Of a DNA stretch of 64,000 nucleotides, positions 51,555-59,859 are shown one piece after another. The notes under the pieces were generated by a model. It was not told the DNA's origin. It was given only the letters and a program-made list of their open reading frames with translations, and made no database searches. This DNA comes from Thiogranum sp. (GTDB lineage: Bacteria; Pseudomonadota; Gammaproteobacteria; DSM-19610), in assembly GCA_030148805.1 (NCBI GenBank), contig JASBSS010000017.1, forward strand, positions 1-64,000. Direction: 5' to 3'. The stretch's first letter is position 1. The number at the start of each line of letters is the position of its first letter. The position numbers and the translations under genes are program-made.

Positions 51555-52453
51555 GCGCTCACCGCCACGGGTGGCGTGCACAGATGGCGCGCGCAGAAAT
51601 CGTCCACCAGCGCCTGGGCGATATCCACGCCACAAACCGACTGCAGTCCTTTCCAGGCCGGAATGCTGTTGATTTCGATCACCTGCAGCACGCCGCCCGC
51701 GTCGCGCATCAGGTCGACACCCGCGTAGTCCATGCCCACCGCCGCGACCGCGGTCTCGGCGGTCTGCTCGAGCTCGCGGTCGTTGACCACGGCGACGCAA
51801 CGGGCGCCCTGGGCGACGTTGTTGATCCAGCCGCGCCCGGTACGCCGCATGCTGGCCACCGCCTTGCCGTTGATCACGAAGACGCGCCAGTCGCCGCCGC
51901 CGTCGAGGTAACGCTGCAGGTAGTAAACGCCCTGGTACTCAGCGGCCGGCGGCAGGCGATCGCGCCGCGACAGACGTCGCAGACCACGACCCTGGGAGCC
52001 GAACAGCGGTTTGATCACCAGGCGCTGGCCGGCAGCGCGCTCGCGCCGCCAGACGGCCTCGGCCCGGGAGCGCTCGGCGCTCACCCAGGTCGGCGGCGTC
52101 GCCACCCCCGCGTGGTGCAGCAGCAGGCTGGTCATGCCCTTGTCGACGCTCTTTTCGATCGCCCTGGCACTGTTGTAGACCGGTACCCCCACGGCCTGCA
52201 GCGCGTGCAGGACGTCAAGCGCGAGCACCACCTGCTCCAGGGTGCCGCCCGGCACACCGCGCACGAACACCCCGTCGGGCAAGCGCGCGGCGAAACCCGG
52301 CAGGTGCAGGCCGGCGGTGTGGCCGGCCAGATCGATGCCGCAGCGGGCGAGCGAGACCTGGCGCACCACGCAGTCACGCCGGGCAAAAGCGCGCCGCAAG
52401 CGCTCGGCGTGCCAGCCCCGGTCCTCGCTCAGCAACGCGATCCGCAGGCTCAT
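51551..52453 (-). CDS. RimK-type ATP-grasp ligase (MptN-like)
   Basis: A 300-residue ATP-grasp enzyme: MSLRIALLSEDRGWHAERLR, VDKGMTSLLLHHAGVATPPT, QRLVIKPLFGSQGRGLRRL (ATP site), and DYAGVDLMRDAGGVLQVIEIN (metal site). MptN in methanogens adds glutamate to tetrahydromethanopterin, and relatives modify coenzyme F420. A glutamate ligase on H4MPT or methylofuran is the best guess. ATG 52453 overlaps the mch stop by 4 nt. Confidence 0.72.
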   Translation of the reverse strand: MSLRIALLSEDRGWHAERLRRAFARRDCVVRQVSLARCGIDLAGHTAGLHLPGFAARLPDGVFVRGVPGGTLEQVVLALDVLHALQAVGVPVYNSARAIEKSVDKGMTSLLLHHAGVATPPTWVSAERSRAEAVWRRERAAGQRLVIKPLFGSQGRGLRRLSRRDRLPPAAEYQGVYYLQRYLDGGGDWRVFVINGKAVASMRRTGRGWINNVAQGARCVAVVNDRELEQTAETAVAAVGMDYAGVDLMRDAGGVLQVIEINSIPAWKGLQSVCGVDIAQALVDDFCARHLCTPPVAVSA

Positions 52454-53457
52454 CGCGTCGCTCCGAAGGCCTGCTCCAGCAGCGCGGAGTTCAGCGCGCC
52501 GGCGTGGAAACTGCGCCCCGAGTCGAGGCACGAGACGGTCACGGCGGCCGGGCTGAACAGCAGCGGGTCGATCTGGAAGAAATCGCAATGATAGTCGGTG
52601 AAGATATCGCTGAAGGGTTTACCGTAATCCCGCGAACCGCTGCTGGGCAGGGCCCGGGCGAGATCGGCGGCCTCGGCGTCGCTGCCGGAGACGAACAACT
52701 GCACCTGCCCGCCATAAAGGATCGCGTCGTTGGTACGCCCCATGGCGGTGATGAAATCCGGCGCCGGCGGCGGCAAGGGCGCGCTGCCGAGACCGTCGAC
52801 GATCTGGGTCAGGGGAAAACCGAGACTGTGCGCCTTGTGCAGCGCGACCTCGAGTACGCGCGCCACCACCTGGACCACACCGGCGAGGCTGCGCGTGGGC
52901 GTCAGGATCAAGGTGAGCGCGTCGCTGTCGATGCCGCAATCGGCGGCGATTTTCGCCGCCAGTTCCGGCGGCGGAAACCTGTCGACTTCGAGCACCAGAC
53001 AGCCCGCCTGGCTCTGGTCGACGTAACCGAGCTCGGAAAAAAGAACCTCCTTGCGCGCCAACGCGCGCGCCGGTCCCGAACCCATGGCGTGATAGGCTTC
53101 TCTCCCCTCCCCCAGCGACAGACTCCAGCCCGCGTATTGACTGGCCAGGCAAGCGATCACCGGGTCGCAACTGCGCACATTCAGGCGCCACGGCCAGGTG
53201 GGCGTGCTGTGATCGCACTCAAGGCTGACCTCGCCCAGCCCGCCCATGCAGATTTCCGCGATGCGCAGCCCGCCGCTGAGGCCGCCCGGGGTATCGATGC
53301 CGGCGTCGATGACCGTGCAGCCGTTCGCCAGACGCCGGTTGGTGAAGCGCAGTCGGGAAGCCTCTGCTTTCAACCGCTTGAGCAGTCGATTGGCCGCCGC
53401 GTTGACACTATGGCCAGACGCCTCCTGGGTCGTGTCCTGGCGCCGGCTTATTGGCAT
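52450..53457 (-). CDS. mch: Methenyl-H4MPT cyclohydrolase
   Basis: Hydrolyses methenyl-H4MPT to formyl-H4MPT. It shows TPGGLSGGLRIAEICMGGLG, NVRSCDPVIACLASQYAGW, GSGPARALARKEVLFSELGY and TAMGRTNDAILYGGQVQLFV, all strong family segments. From ATG 53457 it has 335 residues, a little longer than usual. A GTG at the NAAANRLLKRL position could be the true start. It overlaps neighbours at both ends, with 10 nt shared with the unknown ATP-grasp gene. Confidence 0.93.
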   Translation of the reverse strand: MPISRRQDTTQEASGHSVNAAANRLLKRLKAEASRLRFTNRRLANGCTVIDAGIDTPGGLSGGLRIAEICMGGLGEVSLECDHSTPTWPWRLNVRSCDPVIACLASQYAGWSLSLGEGREAYHAMGSGPARALARKEVLFSELGYVDQSQAGCLVLEVDRFPPPELAAKIAADCGIDSDALTLILTPTRSLAGVVQVVARVLEVALHKAHSLGFPLTQIVDGLGSAPLPPPAPDFITAMGRTNDAILYGGQVQLFVSGSDAEAADLARALPSSGSRDYGKPFSDIFTDYHCDFFQIDPLLFSPAAVTVSCLDSGRSFHAGALNSALLEQAFGATR

Positions 53458-54614
53458 GCCTGCACCCGTTCGCCCCCAGCGCCCGCGCCGCTGGCCTGTT
53501 GTTCCAGCGCCATCGCCTGGCGCAGGCTCTGCGCCTGTTTCAGCAGCCGCCAGCGTAAACTGCCGGCGCTGCCGCCACTGGCGTGCAGCGTGCACAGCGG
53601 TTCGCCGGGCCCGATGTGGCTGCCGGCGGCCGGCAGGTCGCTGCACCCGGGCGGCCAGGCGAAGCCCGCCGGTACGCGCAGCGGCGCGGTGGCGTAGACC
53701 GGCATGTGCGCCCGTCTAAACGAGACGGGCGCCAGCTGGGGCAGGCGGCGGCCGCGACACCCCTGCAAGTGGGCGGCGAACAGACCGGGGCCGGGAGCGG
53801 CCTGGTACAACTCCAGCGTGGCGGTCGGCCGGGCGTTGAGTTCCAGCACCTGAAAGCCCTCGCCGCTGACCACCAGATCCAGGCCGTTGAGGCCGCGCAG
53901 ACCCCACCACTGCACGAGTTCGTGAATCGCCAGGCGGACTTCCTCGAACATCGCCGCCCCCAGCGGGTATCGGGAGACCGCGCCGCCGTAGAGATAGGGT
54001 TGCTGACGGGTGGCGAAGGCGCGCCACTGCTCACTGACACCGAGCACCGTGCTGTCGCGGCCGTTGCCGAGAAACGCCACCGAGACGACGTCGCCGTGCA
54101 GCTGCTGTTGGAAATAATCGCCCGCCGCCGCTGGCGAGCGCGCCGCTCTGACCTGCGCCCCGCCGCAGGAGCCGGCGCGCTTGAGCAGCCACCCGTCCGG
54201 GTTCGGCGGCGGCGCGAAGCTCACCCGCGGATGCGCTATGCCCAACCTGTCGAGCACGGCAAAGAAGTTGCGCGGGTCGCACACGCGTGCCAGGGTCTCG
54301 GGGTCGTTGCCCAACAGGGCGCGACCCCGGGCGAGCGCGGCCAGCGTCTGCGGACAGGCCTCGAAACCGGCGCCGTAGACCAGTCCGGCGCAACGACGCG
54401 GCGGCACCAGTCGCTGGGCCGCCGCGAGCAGGCGCTCGGCGTCGAAACCCGCGCTGCTCGACCCCACCCGTGCCCAGCCGCTGGCCCAGCGGCGCGTGTC
54501 CTGATCAGCGAACACATCCACGGCCGCGGCGGCAAAGCCGCAGCGCTGCGCGGAGTGTGCCAGGGCGCGCGCCGAGAGCGCGGCGATCAGCAGTTTCTTA
54601 TGGCTTCGCCACAT
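53448..54614 (-). CDS. ATP-grasp protein of H4MPT clusters (function unknown)
   Basis: A 388-residue ATP-grasp-like protein. The N-terminal LIAALSARALAHSAQRCGF and GFAAAAVDVFADQDTRRW start a Rossmann-like domain. LLGNDPETLARVCDPRNFFA, WLLKRAGSCGGAQVRAA and NGLDLVVSGEGFQVLELNAR form the ATP and metal sites. A C-terminal lipoyl/biotinyl-like stretch is LCTLHASGGSAGSLRW. It lies between mtdB and mch and overlaps both. The family is regularly found with mch but has no assigned reaction. Confidence 0.68.
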   Translation of the reverse strand: MWRSHKKLLIAALSARALAHSAQRCGFAAAAVDVFADQDTRRWASGWARVGSSSAGFDAERLLAAAQRLVPPRRCAGLVYGAGFEACPQTLAALARGRALLGNDPETLARVCDPRNFFAVLDRLGIAHPRVSFAPPPNPDGWLLKRAGSCGGAQVRAARSPAAAGDYFQQQLHGDVVSVAFLGNGRDSTVLGVSEQWRAFATRQQPYLYGGAVSRYPLGAAMFEEVRLAIHELVQWWGLRGLNGLDLVVSGEGFQVLELNARPTATLELYQAAPGPGLFAAHLQGCRGRRLPQLAPVSFRRAHMPVYATAPLRVPAGFAWPPGCSDLPAAGSHIGPGEPLCTLHASGGSAGSLRWRLLKQAQSLRQAMALEQQASGAGAGGERVQACQ

Positions 54615-55503
54615 AGTCCTGCGCCGTCGCGAATGCCCGCTGAAAGTCCACGTACAACGGTGACTGCGCCTCCAGCATGTCGCTGAGCAGTCGGTGTTGC
54701 ACCTGGTACTTGAGGTTGCCCACGGCGAGCGCGCCGATGCCGACGGCACCCGGCACGGCCGTCAGCGGTTCACCATCGTCATGGCATTCGATCCCCTCGA
54801 TTCCCAGGGGCGGCACCGCGTTGAGATCGCCGGCCACCTTCAGGTCAGTCGCGCTGGCGAGCTGAGCGGCCGACAACACTTGGACCCCAGCCGTGGCGGT
54901 GGCAAAGATAATGTCGGCGCGGGCTAGCAATTCCCGCTTGCGCGCATCGCTGCTGCCGTCGGCCGCTTCGAGTTCCACCGCGTAACGCTGACGACACAGG
55001 CGCGCGGTTTCCAGGGGGTGTTCTCTTCCCTTGTGGCCGACCAGACAGACCTCGGCACCGGCGCGCGCGGCCAGCACGGAGGCGGCCACGCCGACCGGAC
55101 CGGTACCGCCGAAGACCATCACGCGCAGACCCTGCAACGCACAGCCGTGCACGCGCGCCAGCTGGCGTTCCACCGAGGCCACCAGCGCCGCCGCGGTGGT
55201 GAACGCACCACTGGGATCGGCGAACACGGAGACCTCGAACGGCGGCACCATGGCCGCGCGTGCCGCCGCGAGCATATCCAGCGCCAGAGAGATGTCGCGC
55301 CCGCCGATGTACAAACCGGTGCGCCGAACGCCTTTCGGCCCGCGGGAGAATATCGCGTCCTGTACCAACGCCGGCACGTCGTCAAGTTGCACGCCGGTAT
55401 AGGGCGTGACGCTATGCCATCCGGCGTCGCAAGCCATGTTGACATCGAACGGGCTGACGTGTTTTTCCGGTGTCAACAGATGCAGCAGGTAGGGCCGGCT
55501 CAT
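54598..55503 (-). CDS. mtdB: NAD(P)-dependent methylene-H4MPT dehydrogenase
   Basis: Oxidises methylene-H4MPT to methenyl-H4MPT. It has 301 residues. LLTPEKHVSPFDVNMACDAG, TPYTGVQLDDVPALVQD and GLYIGGRDISLALDML are family segments. The Rossmann motif MVFGGTGPVGVAASVLAARA follows, then VAGDLNAVPPLGIEGI. ATG 55503 overlaps the mptG stop by 4 nt. MtdB rather than FolD type is clear from the pterin-binding N-terminus. Confidence 0.93.
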   Translation of the reverse strand: MSRPYLLHLLTPEKHVSPFDVNMACDAGWHSVTPYTGVQLDDVPALVQDAIFSRGPKGVRRTGLYIGGRDISLALDMLAAARAAMVPPFEVSVFADPSGAFTTAAALVASVERQLARVHGCALQGLRVMVFGGTGPVGVAASVLAARAGAEVCLVGHKGREHPLETARLCRQRYAVELEAADGSSDARKRELLARADIIFATATAGVQVLSAAQLASATDLKVAGDLNAVPPLGIEGIECHDDGEPLTAVPGAVGIGALAVGNLKYQVQHRLLSDMLEAQSPLYVDFQRAFATAQDYVAKP

Positions 55504-56546
55504 GCATAGGTCCTCGGGTGCACGTTCTGCCGCGCGCCGGCCACGGATCTGTTGGCCGTCGTGGCGAGAGTGATGCGGCCGCCATGATTGCGCGCGCCGA
55601 CCGTCTCGAAGTGCAGGTTGGGACGCTCGGCGAAGCGCCGTTGCAAGGCCGCCGACAAGGCTTGTGCTCGGTCTTCGTCGGGCAGCAGGGCAAAGCCGGT
55701 CGGTCCCCAGGAACTCTGGCCGATGCCCGTCACCCCCTGCGCCCGCAGCCAATCCAGGGCCGCGGCCACCGCGGGGCTGGCAAAACGCCCGGACTGAGCC
55801 GGGGCGAAATAATCCCCCACCACTTGTTGCAGCTCGCCGATGGCGGCGCTGAAGCCGGCGAAATCCGCCTCCGCCAGCGCCGGCAACGCCTGCATCAGCA
55901 CCAGCCGGCACAGCGCGGCGGCGCCGGCGGCGGGAAACGGGGCCAGCGCGCGAAAGGCCGACGACTCCCGCTGGCCGTGAATGCCGTTGGCGGCGCGGTC
56001 GAACACCAGCAGGAAACGCCAGGCTGTCGGAAAATCCCGCCGCAGCAACAACGGCGGGGGCTGCGCGGACTCACCGCGTCCGCCATCGAGCAGAAAGCCG
56101 CCGCCGTCGAAGGCACCGATGCCGATCCCGGAACGTCTGCCGCGCCCGGTCAGCGTCGCCAGCTCGCGGCTATCGAGTTCGAGACCGTAAAGGCGCGCCA
56201 GGCCGCCGGCCACCGCCAGTGCCAGCTGGGTACCCGAGCCCAGGCCCGCGTGATCGGGAATGGCCCGGGGGATCGCGATATCGACGCCGCTGGGCAAGCC
56301 GAGCGTTTCGCTCAGCGACGCGGCAACGGCCAGGGTGCGCGCCACCGCGTGCCGGGGACCGGTGACCTTCAGCGTCCTCGCCGGAGCCAGGGTCAGTTGG
56401 GTGGAGAGCGTGTCCAGCGTTACGCCGAGGCTGCCGAAACGGCGCCCGAGACCGCCGTTCAGGTCGATGAATCCCAGATGTAGACGGGCCGGCGCCTCGA
56501 CGCTGACAGAGGTGCACACCGGCTGCTTGATTGGCTGAACGACCAT
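55500..56546 (-). CDS. mptG: Beta-ribofuranosylaminobenzene 5'-phosphate synthase
   Basis: First committed step of methanopterin synthesis: condenses pABA with PRPP, losing CO2. GHMP-kinase fold: VSVEAPARLHLGFIDLNGGL, DHAGLGSGTQLALAVAGGLA (glycine loop), GIGIGAFDGGGFLLDGG and GIGQSSWGPTGFAL. The start is uncertain. ATG 56546 gives 348 residues, but a sigma-54 promoter just upstream would start transcription almost at that ATG. GTG 56519 (MCTSVSVEAPARLH) gives a more typical N-terminus and a short leader. It heads the minus-strand operon mptG-mtdB-orf-mch-orf-orf-fae-PTPS. Confidence 0.92.
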   Translation of the reverse strand: MVVQPIKQPVCTSVSVEAPARLHLGFIDLNGGLGRRFGSLGVTLDTLSTQLTLAPARTLKVTGPRHAVARTLAVAASLSETLGLPSGVDIAIPRAIPDHAGLGSGTQLALAVAGGLARLYGLELDSRELATLTGRGRRSGIGIGAFDGGGFLLDGGRGESAQPPPLLLRRDFPTAWRFLLVFDRAANGIHGQRESSAFRALAPFPAAGAAALCRLVLMQALPALAEADFAGFSAAIGELQQVVGDYFAPAQSGRFASPAVAAALDWLRAQGVTGIGQSSWGPTGFALLPDEDRAQALSAALQRRFAERPNLHFETVGARNHGGRITLATTANRSVAGARQNVHPRTYA

Positions 56547-56557
56547 GGACTGGGCAT

Positions 56558-56575
56558 TTGCAACTGGCATGCCAG
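56558..56575 (-). promoter_or_regulatory. sigma-54 promoter for the mptG-mtdB-mch-fae operon
   Basis: The minus strand reads CTGGCATGCCAGTTGCAA. The -24 element TGGCATG and the -12 element TTGCA are separated by 4 nt, and GG and GC are 10 nt apart, as sigma-54 requires. It is one mismatch from TGGCACG-N4-TTGCA. Transcription would start near 56548. Confidence 0.75.
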
Positions 56576-56624
56576 CCGCGCAAAGGCCACTTTCCGGCGG
56601 AAATCCGCGCGCGTGCGCAACGGG

Positions 56625-56690
56625 CTGTGACAGCGATGACACACAGTGTCCTCACTGCTGCGTACCAGGCTGACAGGCAACTGTGACAGT
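56625..56690. promoter_or_regulatory. Candidate enhancer sites between the two sigma-54 promoters
   Basis: The palindrome CTGTGACAG occurs at 56625-56633 and again within ACTGTGACAGT at 56680-56690. Between them is GACAC-ACA-GTGTC (56638-56650). They lie about 50-115 bp upstream of the minus promoter and 95-160 bp upstream of the plus promoter, a normal enhancer distance for both. A further hairpin CGTCCG-TTCG-CGGACG is at 56699-56714. Confidence 0.55.
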
Positions 56691-56783
56691 CGCTGTTCCG
56701 TCCGTTCGCGGACGATGCCGATCACCCGGAGTGCCGCCGAGGTTGGCAGCGATATCGCGGGTATCAACGTCATCGGCCTAGGG

Positions 56784-56800
56784 TTGGCACGATCCCTGCT
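56784..56800 (+). promoter_or_regulatory. sigma-54 promoter for the fhcBADC operon
   Basis: TTGGCACGATCCCTGCT: a perfect -24 element TTGGCACG, then CTGCT as -12 (one mismatch to TTGCT), with GG and GC 10 nt apart. The start point would be near 56811, leaving an 80-nt leader before fhcB. Confidence 0.75.
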
Positions 56801-56890
56801 CCCGCTGGGAGGGTATCGCCACGGCCCGCGCCGCCGAGCGCGGGCACGCCGGCACACTCAGGCGCATTGACAGCAACAAGAAGCCAGCCC

Positions 56891-58174
56891 ATGAACCGAC
56901 AATCCACCGCCGAGCCGTTACAGGATATCGTCTGTCCCTTTTGCGGGCTGTGCTGCGATGACCTGTCTGTCACCCGCGCGGGACAGGAGCTGGTGATCGA
57001 CACCCCCTGCCCGCGCGCGCGCGCGGGATTCGCCGCGCCCGGCGCCGACGCCGCGAACGGCACCGATGCGCTACCCCAGATCGCGGGCACGCCCTGCACG
57101 CTGGATGACGCCGTCGCCTACGCCGCCCAGTTGTTGGGCGCCGCCCACCAACCCCTGTTCGCCGGCCTGGGCACCGACGTGGCCGGCGTGCGGGCCTTGT
57201 TGCGGCTCGCGGATCGTTGCGGCGCCAGCTTCGACCACATGAACAGTACCGCCATGCTGCGCAACCTGCTGGTCTTGCAAGACAGCGGCTGGATGACGAC
57301 CACGCTGGGCGAAGCGCGCAACCGGGCCGACGTGTTGCTGCTGTTCGGCGGCGGCGTCGAACGCAGCGCCCCGCGTTTCTACGAGCGACTGTTCGGCGCC
57401 GGCGAGACCTTGTTCGGCCGCCCGCGCAGGGCGCGCGAACTGATCATTGTCGGCGAGGGCGAGGCGCGCCCCCCGGTCGAGGAGTCGGTGCGCACGACGC
57501 GGCTGCACTGCGACACCCGCCGCCTGGGTGAGGTCGCCATGGCCCTCCGCGCCTTGCAGCGGGGCGCGCACCTGCACCCGAGCGGCGTCGCGGGCATTGC
57601 CCTGGAACCACTGCGGGCGGTGTTGGATCGGTTGCGATCGGCCGACTATGGGGTGATCGCGTGGACGGCGGCCGAGCTGGATTTCCCTCACGCCGAACTC
57701 GCCGTCCAGGCTTTTTGTGAACTGGCCACGGCACTCAATGAGACCACCCGCTGCGCCGCGCTGATGCCCGGCGGGGACAATGCCGAGCATACCCTCGCCC
57801 AGGTGGCGACCTGGCAGACCGGCTACCCCACGCGCGCCAGTCTTGCCGCCGCCAGACCCGATTTCGATCCCATCCGCCATGACAGCGCCCGCCTGCTGCG
57901 CGAGGCGGAGGCCGACGTCCTGCTGTGGGTGTCGGCCTTTGACCGCCACCGCACACCGCCACCGTGCCAGGTTCCCGCCATTGTGCTCGGCCGCCACGGG
58001 ATGCGCCCGGCCTCGCCGCCCGCGGTCTTCATCCCGGTGGGAACACCCGGCATCGATCACCCCGGCCACGTCTTCCGTTGCGACGGCGTCACCGCGCTGC
58101 CACTGCGGGCGCTGCGCCACAGCGTACTGCCGCCGGTCAGCGACACGCTGCAGGCCGTGCTCGCCGCCCTCTGA
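56891..58174 (+). CDS. fhcB: Formyltransferase/hydrolase complex subunit B
   Basis: FwdB-related subunit of the Fhc complex, which converts formyl-H4MPT to formate through formylmethanofuran. It has 427 residues. The N-terminus has DIVCPFCGLCCDDLSV, the cluster-like motif retained from formylmethanofuran dehydrogenase, then CPRARAGFAAP. In bacteria this subunit is known to lack redox function, and the overall short length here agrees. ATG 56891 (MNRQSTAEPLQD) was chosen over an ATG 24 nt upstream. First gene after the plus-strand sigma-54 promoter. Confidence 0.88.
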   Translation: MNRQSTAEPLQDIVCPFCGLCCDDLSVTRAGQELVIDTPCPRARAGFAAPGADAANGTDALPQIAGTPCTLDDAVAYAAQLLGAAHQPLFAGLGTDVAGVRALLRLADRCGASFDHMNSTAMLRNLLVLQDSGWMTTTLGEARNRADVLLLFGGGVERSAPRFYERLFGAGETLFGRPRRARELIIVGEGEARPPVEESVRTTRLHCDTRRLGEVAMALRALQRGAHLHPSGVAGIALEPLRAVLDRLRSADYGVIAWTAAELDFPHAELAVQAFCELATALNETTRCAALMPGGDNAEHTLAQVATWQTGYPTRASLAAARPDFDPIRHDSARLLREAEADVLLWVSAFDRHRTPPPCQVPAIVLGRHGMRPASPPAVFIPVGTPGIDHPGHVFRCDGVTALPLRALRHSVLPPVSDTLQAVLAAL

Positions 58175-58188
58175 TCCGGTAAACCCAG

Positions 58189-59859
58189 ATGCTCATCAAA
58201 CTCACAGCCGGCACTATCTACGACCCCGCCAACGGCGTCGACGGCGAAGTCCGCGACCTCTATATCCGCGACGGGCGCATTGTCGCGCCGCCCGCCGAGA
58301 CCGAGCGGGTCAGCGTCGAGTACGATCTGCGGGGCAAGGTCGTCATGGCGGGCGCCATCGACCTGCACACCCACATCGGCGGCGGCAAGGTCAACCTGGC
58401 GCGCGGTCTGCTGCCGGAGTTCTGCCGCGACGCTCACTACGCGCGCGGCGAGCTGACGCGTTCGGGTTGCGGCCTGGCGACGCCTTCAACGCTGGTGACC
58501 GGCTATCGTTACGCGCAAATGGGCTATACCGCGGCCTTCGAGCCGGCGGTGCTGCCCGTCAACGCCCGCCAGGCGCACATGGAGATGGCCGATACGCCAA
58601 TCCTCGACACCGGCGGCTACGCCATGCTCGGCAACGACGACTTTCTGCTGCGCCTGCTGCGCGAGGGCGCCGCCCAGCCGCTGATCAACGACTATGTCGC
58701 CTGGGTGTTGCACGCCACCCAGTGCCTGGGCATCAAGGTCGTCAACCCGGGTGGCATCAATGCCTTCAAGTTCAACGCCCGGGCCCTTGACGTGGACGAG
58801 CCCAACCCCTACTACGAAGTCACCCCGCGCAGCATCGTCAACCGCCTGGCGCGCGCCCTGCACGAACTGGGCGTGGCGCATCCGCTGCATGTGCACGCCA
58901 GCAACCTCGGGGTGCCGGGCAACTTCCGCAGCACCCTCAAGACCATGGGTGCCGCCGACGGCCTGCCTTTGCACCTGACGCATATTCAATTTCACAGCTA
59001 CGGCACCGAAGGCGAGCGCGGGTTCTCCTCGGCGGCCGCGGAAATCGCCGAAGCCATCAACGCCAATGCCAACATCAGCGCCGATGTCGGTCAGATCATG
59101 TTCGGCCAGACGGTGACGATTTCCGGCGACACCATGCACCAATACAACAACCGCCGTCACGCCCACCCGCGCAAATGGGTCTGTAGCGACATTGAATGCG
59201 AGGCCGGTTGCGGCGTGGTGCCTTTCCGTTACCGCGACCGCAACTTCGTCAATGCCATGCAGTGGGCCATCGGGCTGGAGATCTTTCTCATGGTCGACGA
59301 CCCGTGGCGGGTGTTTCTCACCACCGACCACCCCAACGGCGCGCCTTTCACCAGCTACCCTCACCTCATCCGCCTGCTGATGGATCGCAGCTTCCGTGAG
59401 GACATGCTGCGCCAGGTCCACCCGCAGGCCGCCGCGCACAGCCGTCTGTCGGGGCTGACCCGGGAGTACTCGCTCTATGAGCTGGCGATCATGACGCGCG
59501 CCGGGCCGGCGCGGATCCTCGGCCTCAGGGACCGCGGCCATCTCGCGGCCGGCGCCTTTGCCGATATCGCTGTCTACACCGACCAACCCGACCGGGAACA
59601 GATGTTCGCCCGCCCCGCCTATGTGTTCAAGAACGGCGAACTGGTCGTGCGCGAGGGCGAGATCTGCGCGCTAACCCGCGGTGGCACCCACGCGGTGAAA
59701 CCGGAGTTCGACCGCGGCATCGAGAAACGGCTGCGGCGCTATTTCGAGCGCTACCATACCATCAGGCTGAACAACTACCGCATCAGCGACGACGAGATGG
59801 CCGAGGGCATCGGCAGCCCGATCATCGCCGCCAAGTGCGCGCCGCGGGTGGACGCGTGA
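58189..59859 (+). CDS. fhcA: Formyltransferase/hydrolase complex subunit A
   Basis: Amidohydrolase-fold subunit that hydrolyses formylmethanofuran to formate. It has 556 residues. The metal site HxH is in AIDLHTHIGGGKVNLARG. Further ligands come from HPLHVHASNLGVPGN, LHLTHIQFHSYG and FLTTDHPNGAPFTSYPHL (Asp). GGINAFKFNARALD gives the carboxylated-Lys region. ATG 58189 is 14 nt after fhcB and overlaps fhcD by 4 nt. Confidence 0.95.
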   Translation: MLIKLTAGTIYDPANGVDGEVRDLYIRDGRIVAPPAETERVSVEYDLRGKVVMAGAIDLHTHIGGGKVNLARGLLPEFCRDAHYARGELTRSGCGLATPSTLVTGYRYAQMGYTAAFEPAVLPVNARQAHMEMADTPILDTGGYAMLGNDDFLLRLLREGAAQPLINDYVAWVLHATQCLGIKVVNPGGINAFKFNARALDVDEPNPYYEVTPRSIVNRLARALHELGVAHPLHVHASNLGVPGNFRSTLKTMGAADGLPLHLTHIQFHSYGTEGERGFSSAAAEIAEAINANANISADVGQIMFGQTVTISGDTMHQYNNRRHAHPRKWVCSDIECEAGCGVVPFRYRDRNFVNAMQWAIGLEIFLMVDDPWRVFLTTDHPNGAPFTSYPHLIRLLMDRSFREDMLRQVHPQAAAHSRLSGLTREYSLYELAIMTRAGPARILGLRDRGHLAAGAFADIAVYTDQPDREQMFARPAYVFKNGELVVREGEICALTRGGTHAVKPEFDRGIEKRLRRYFERYHTIRLNNYRISDDEMAEGIGSPIIAAKCAPRVDA

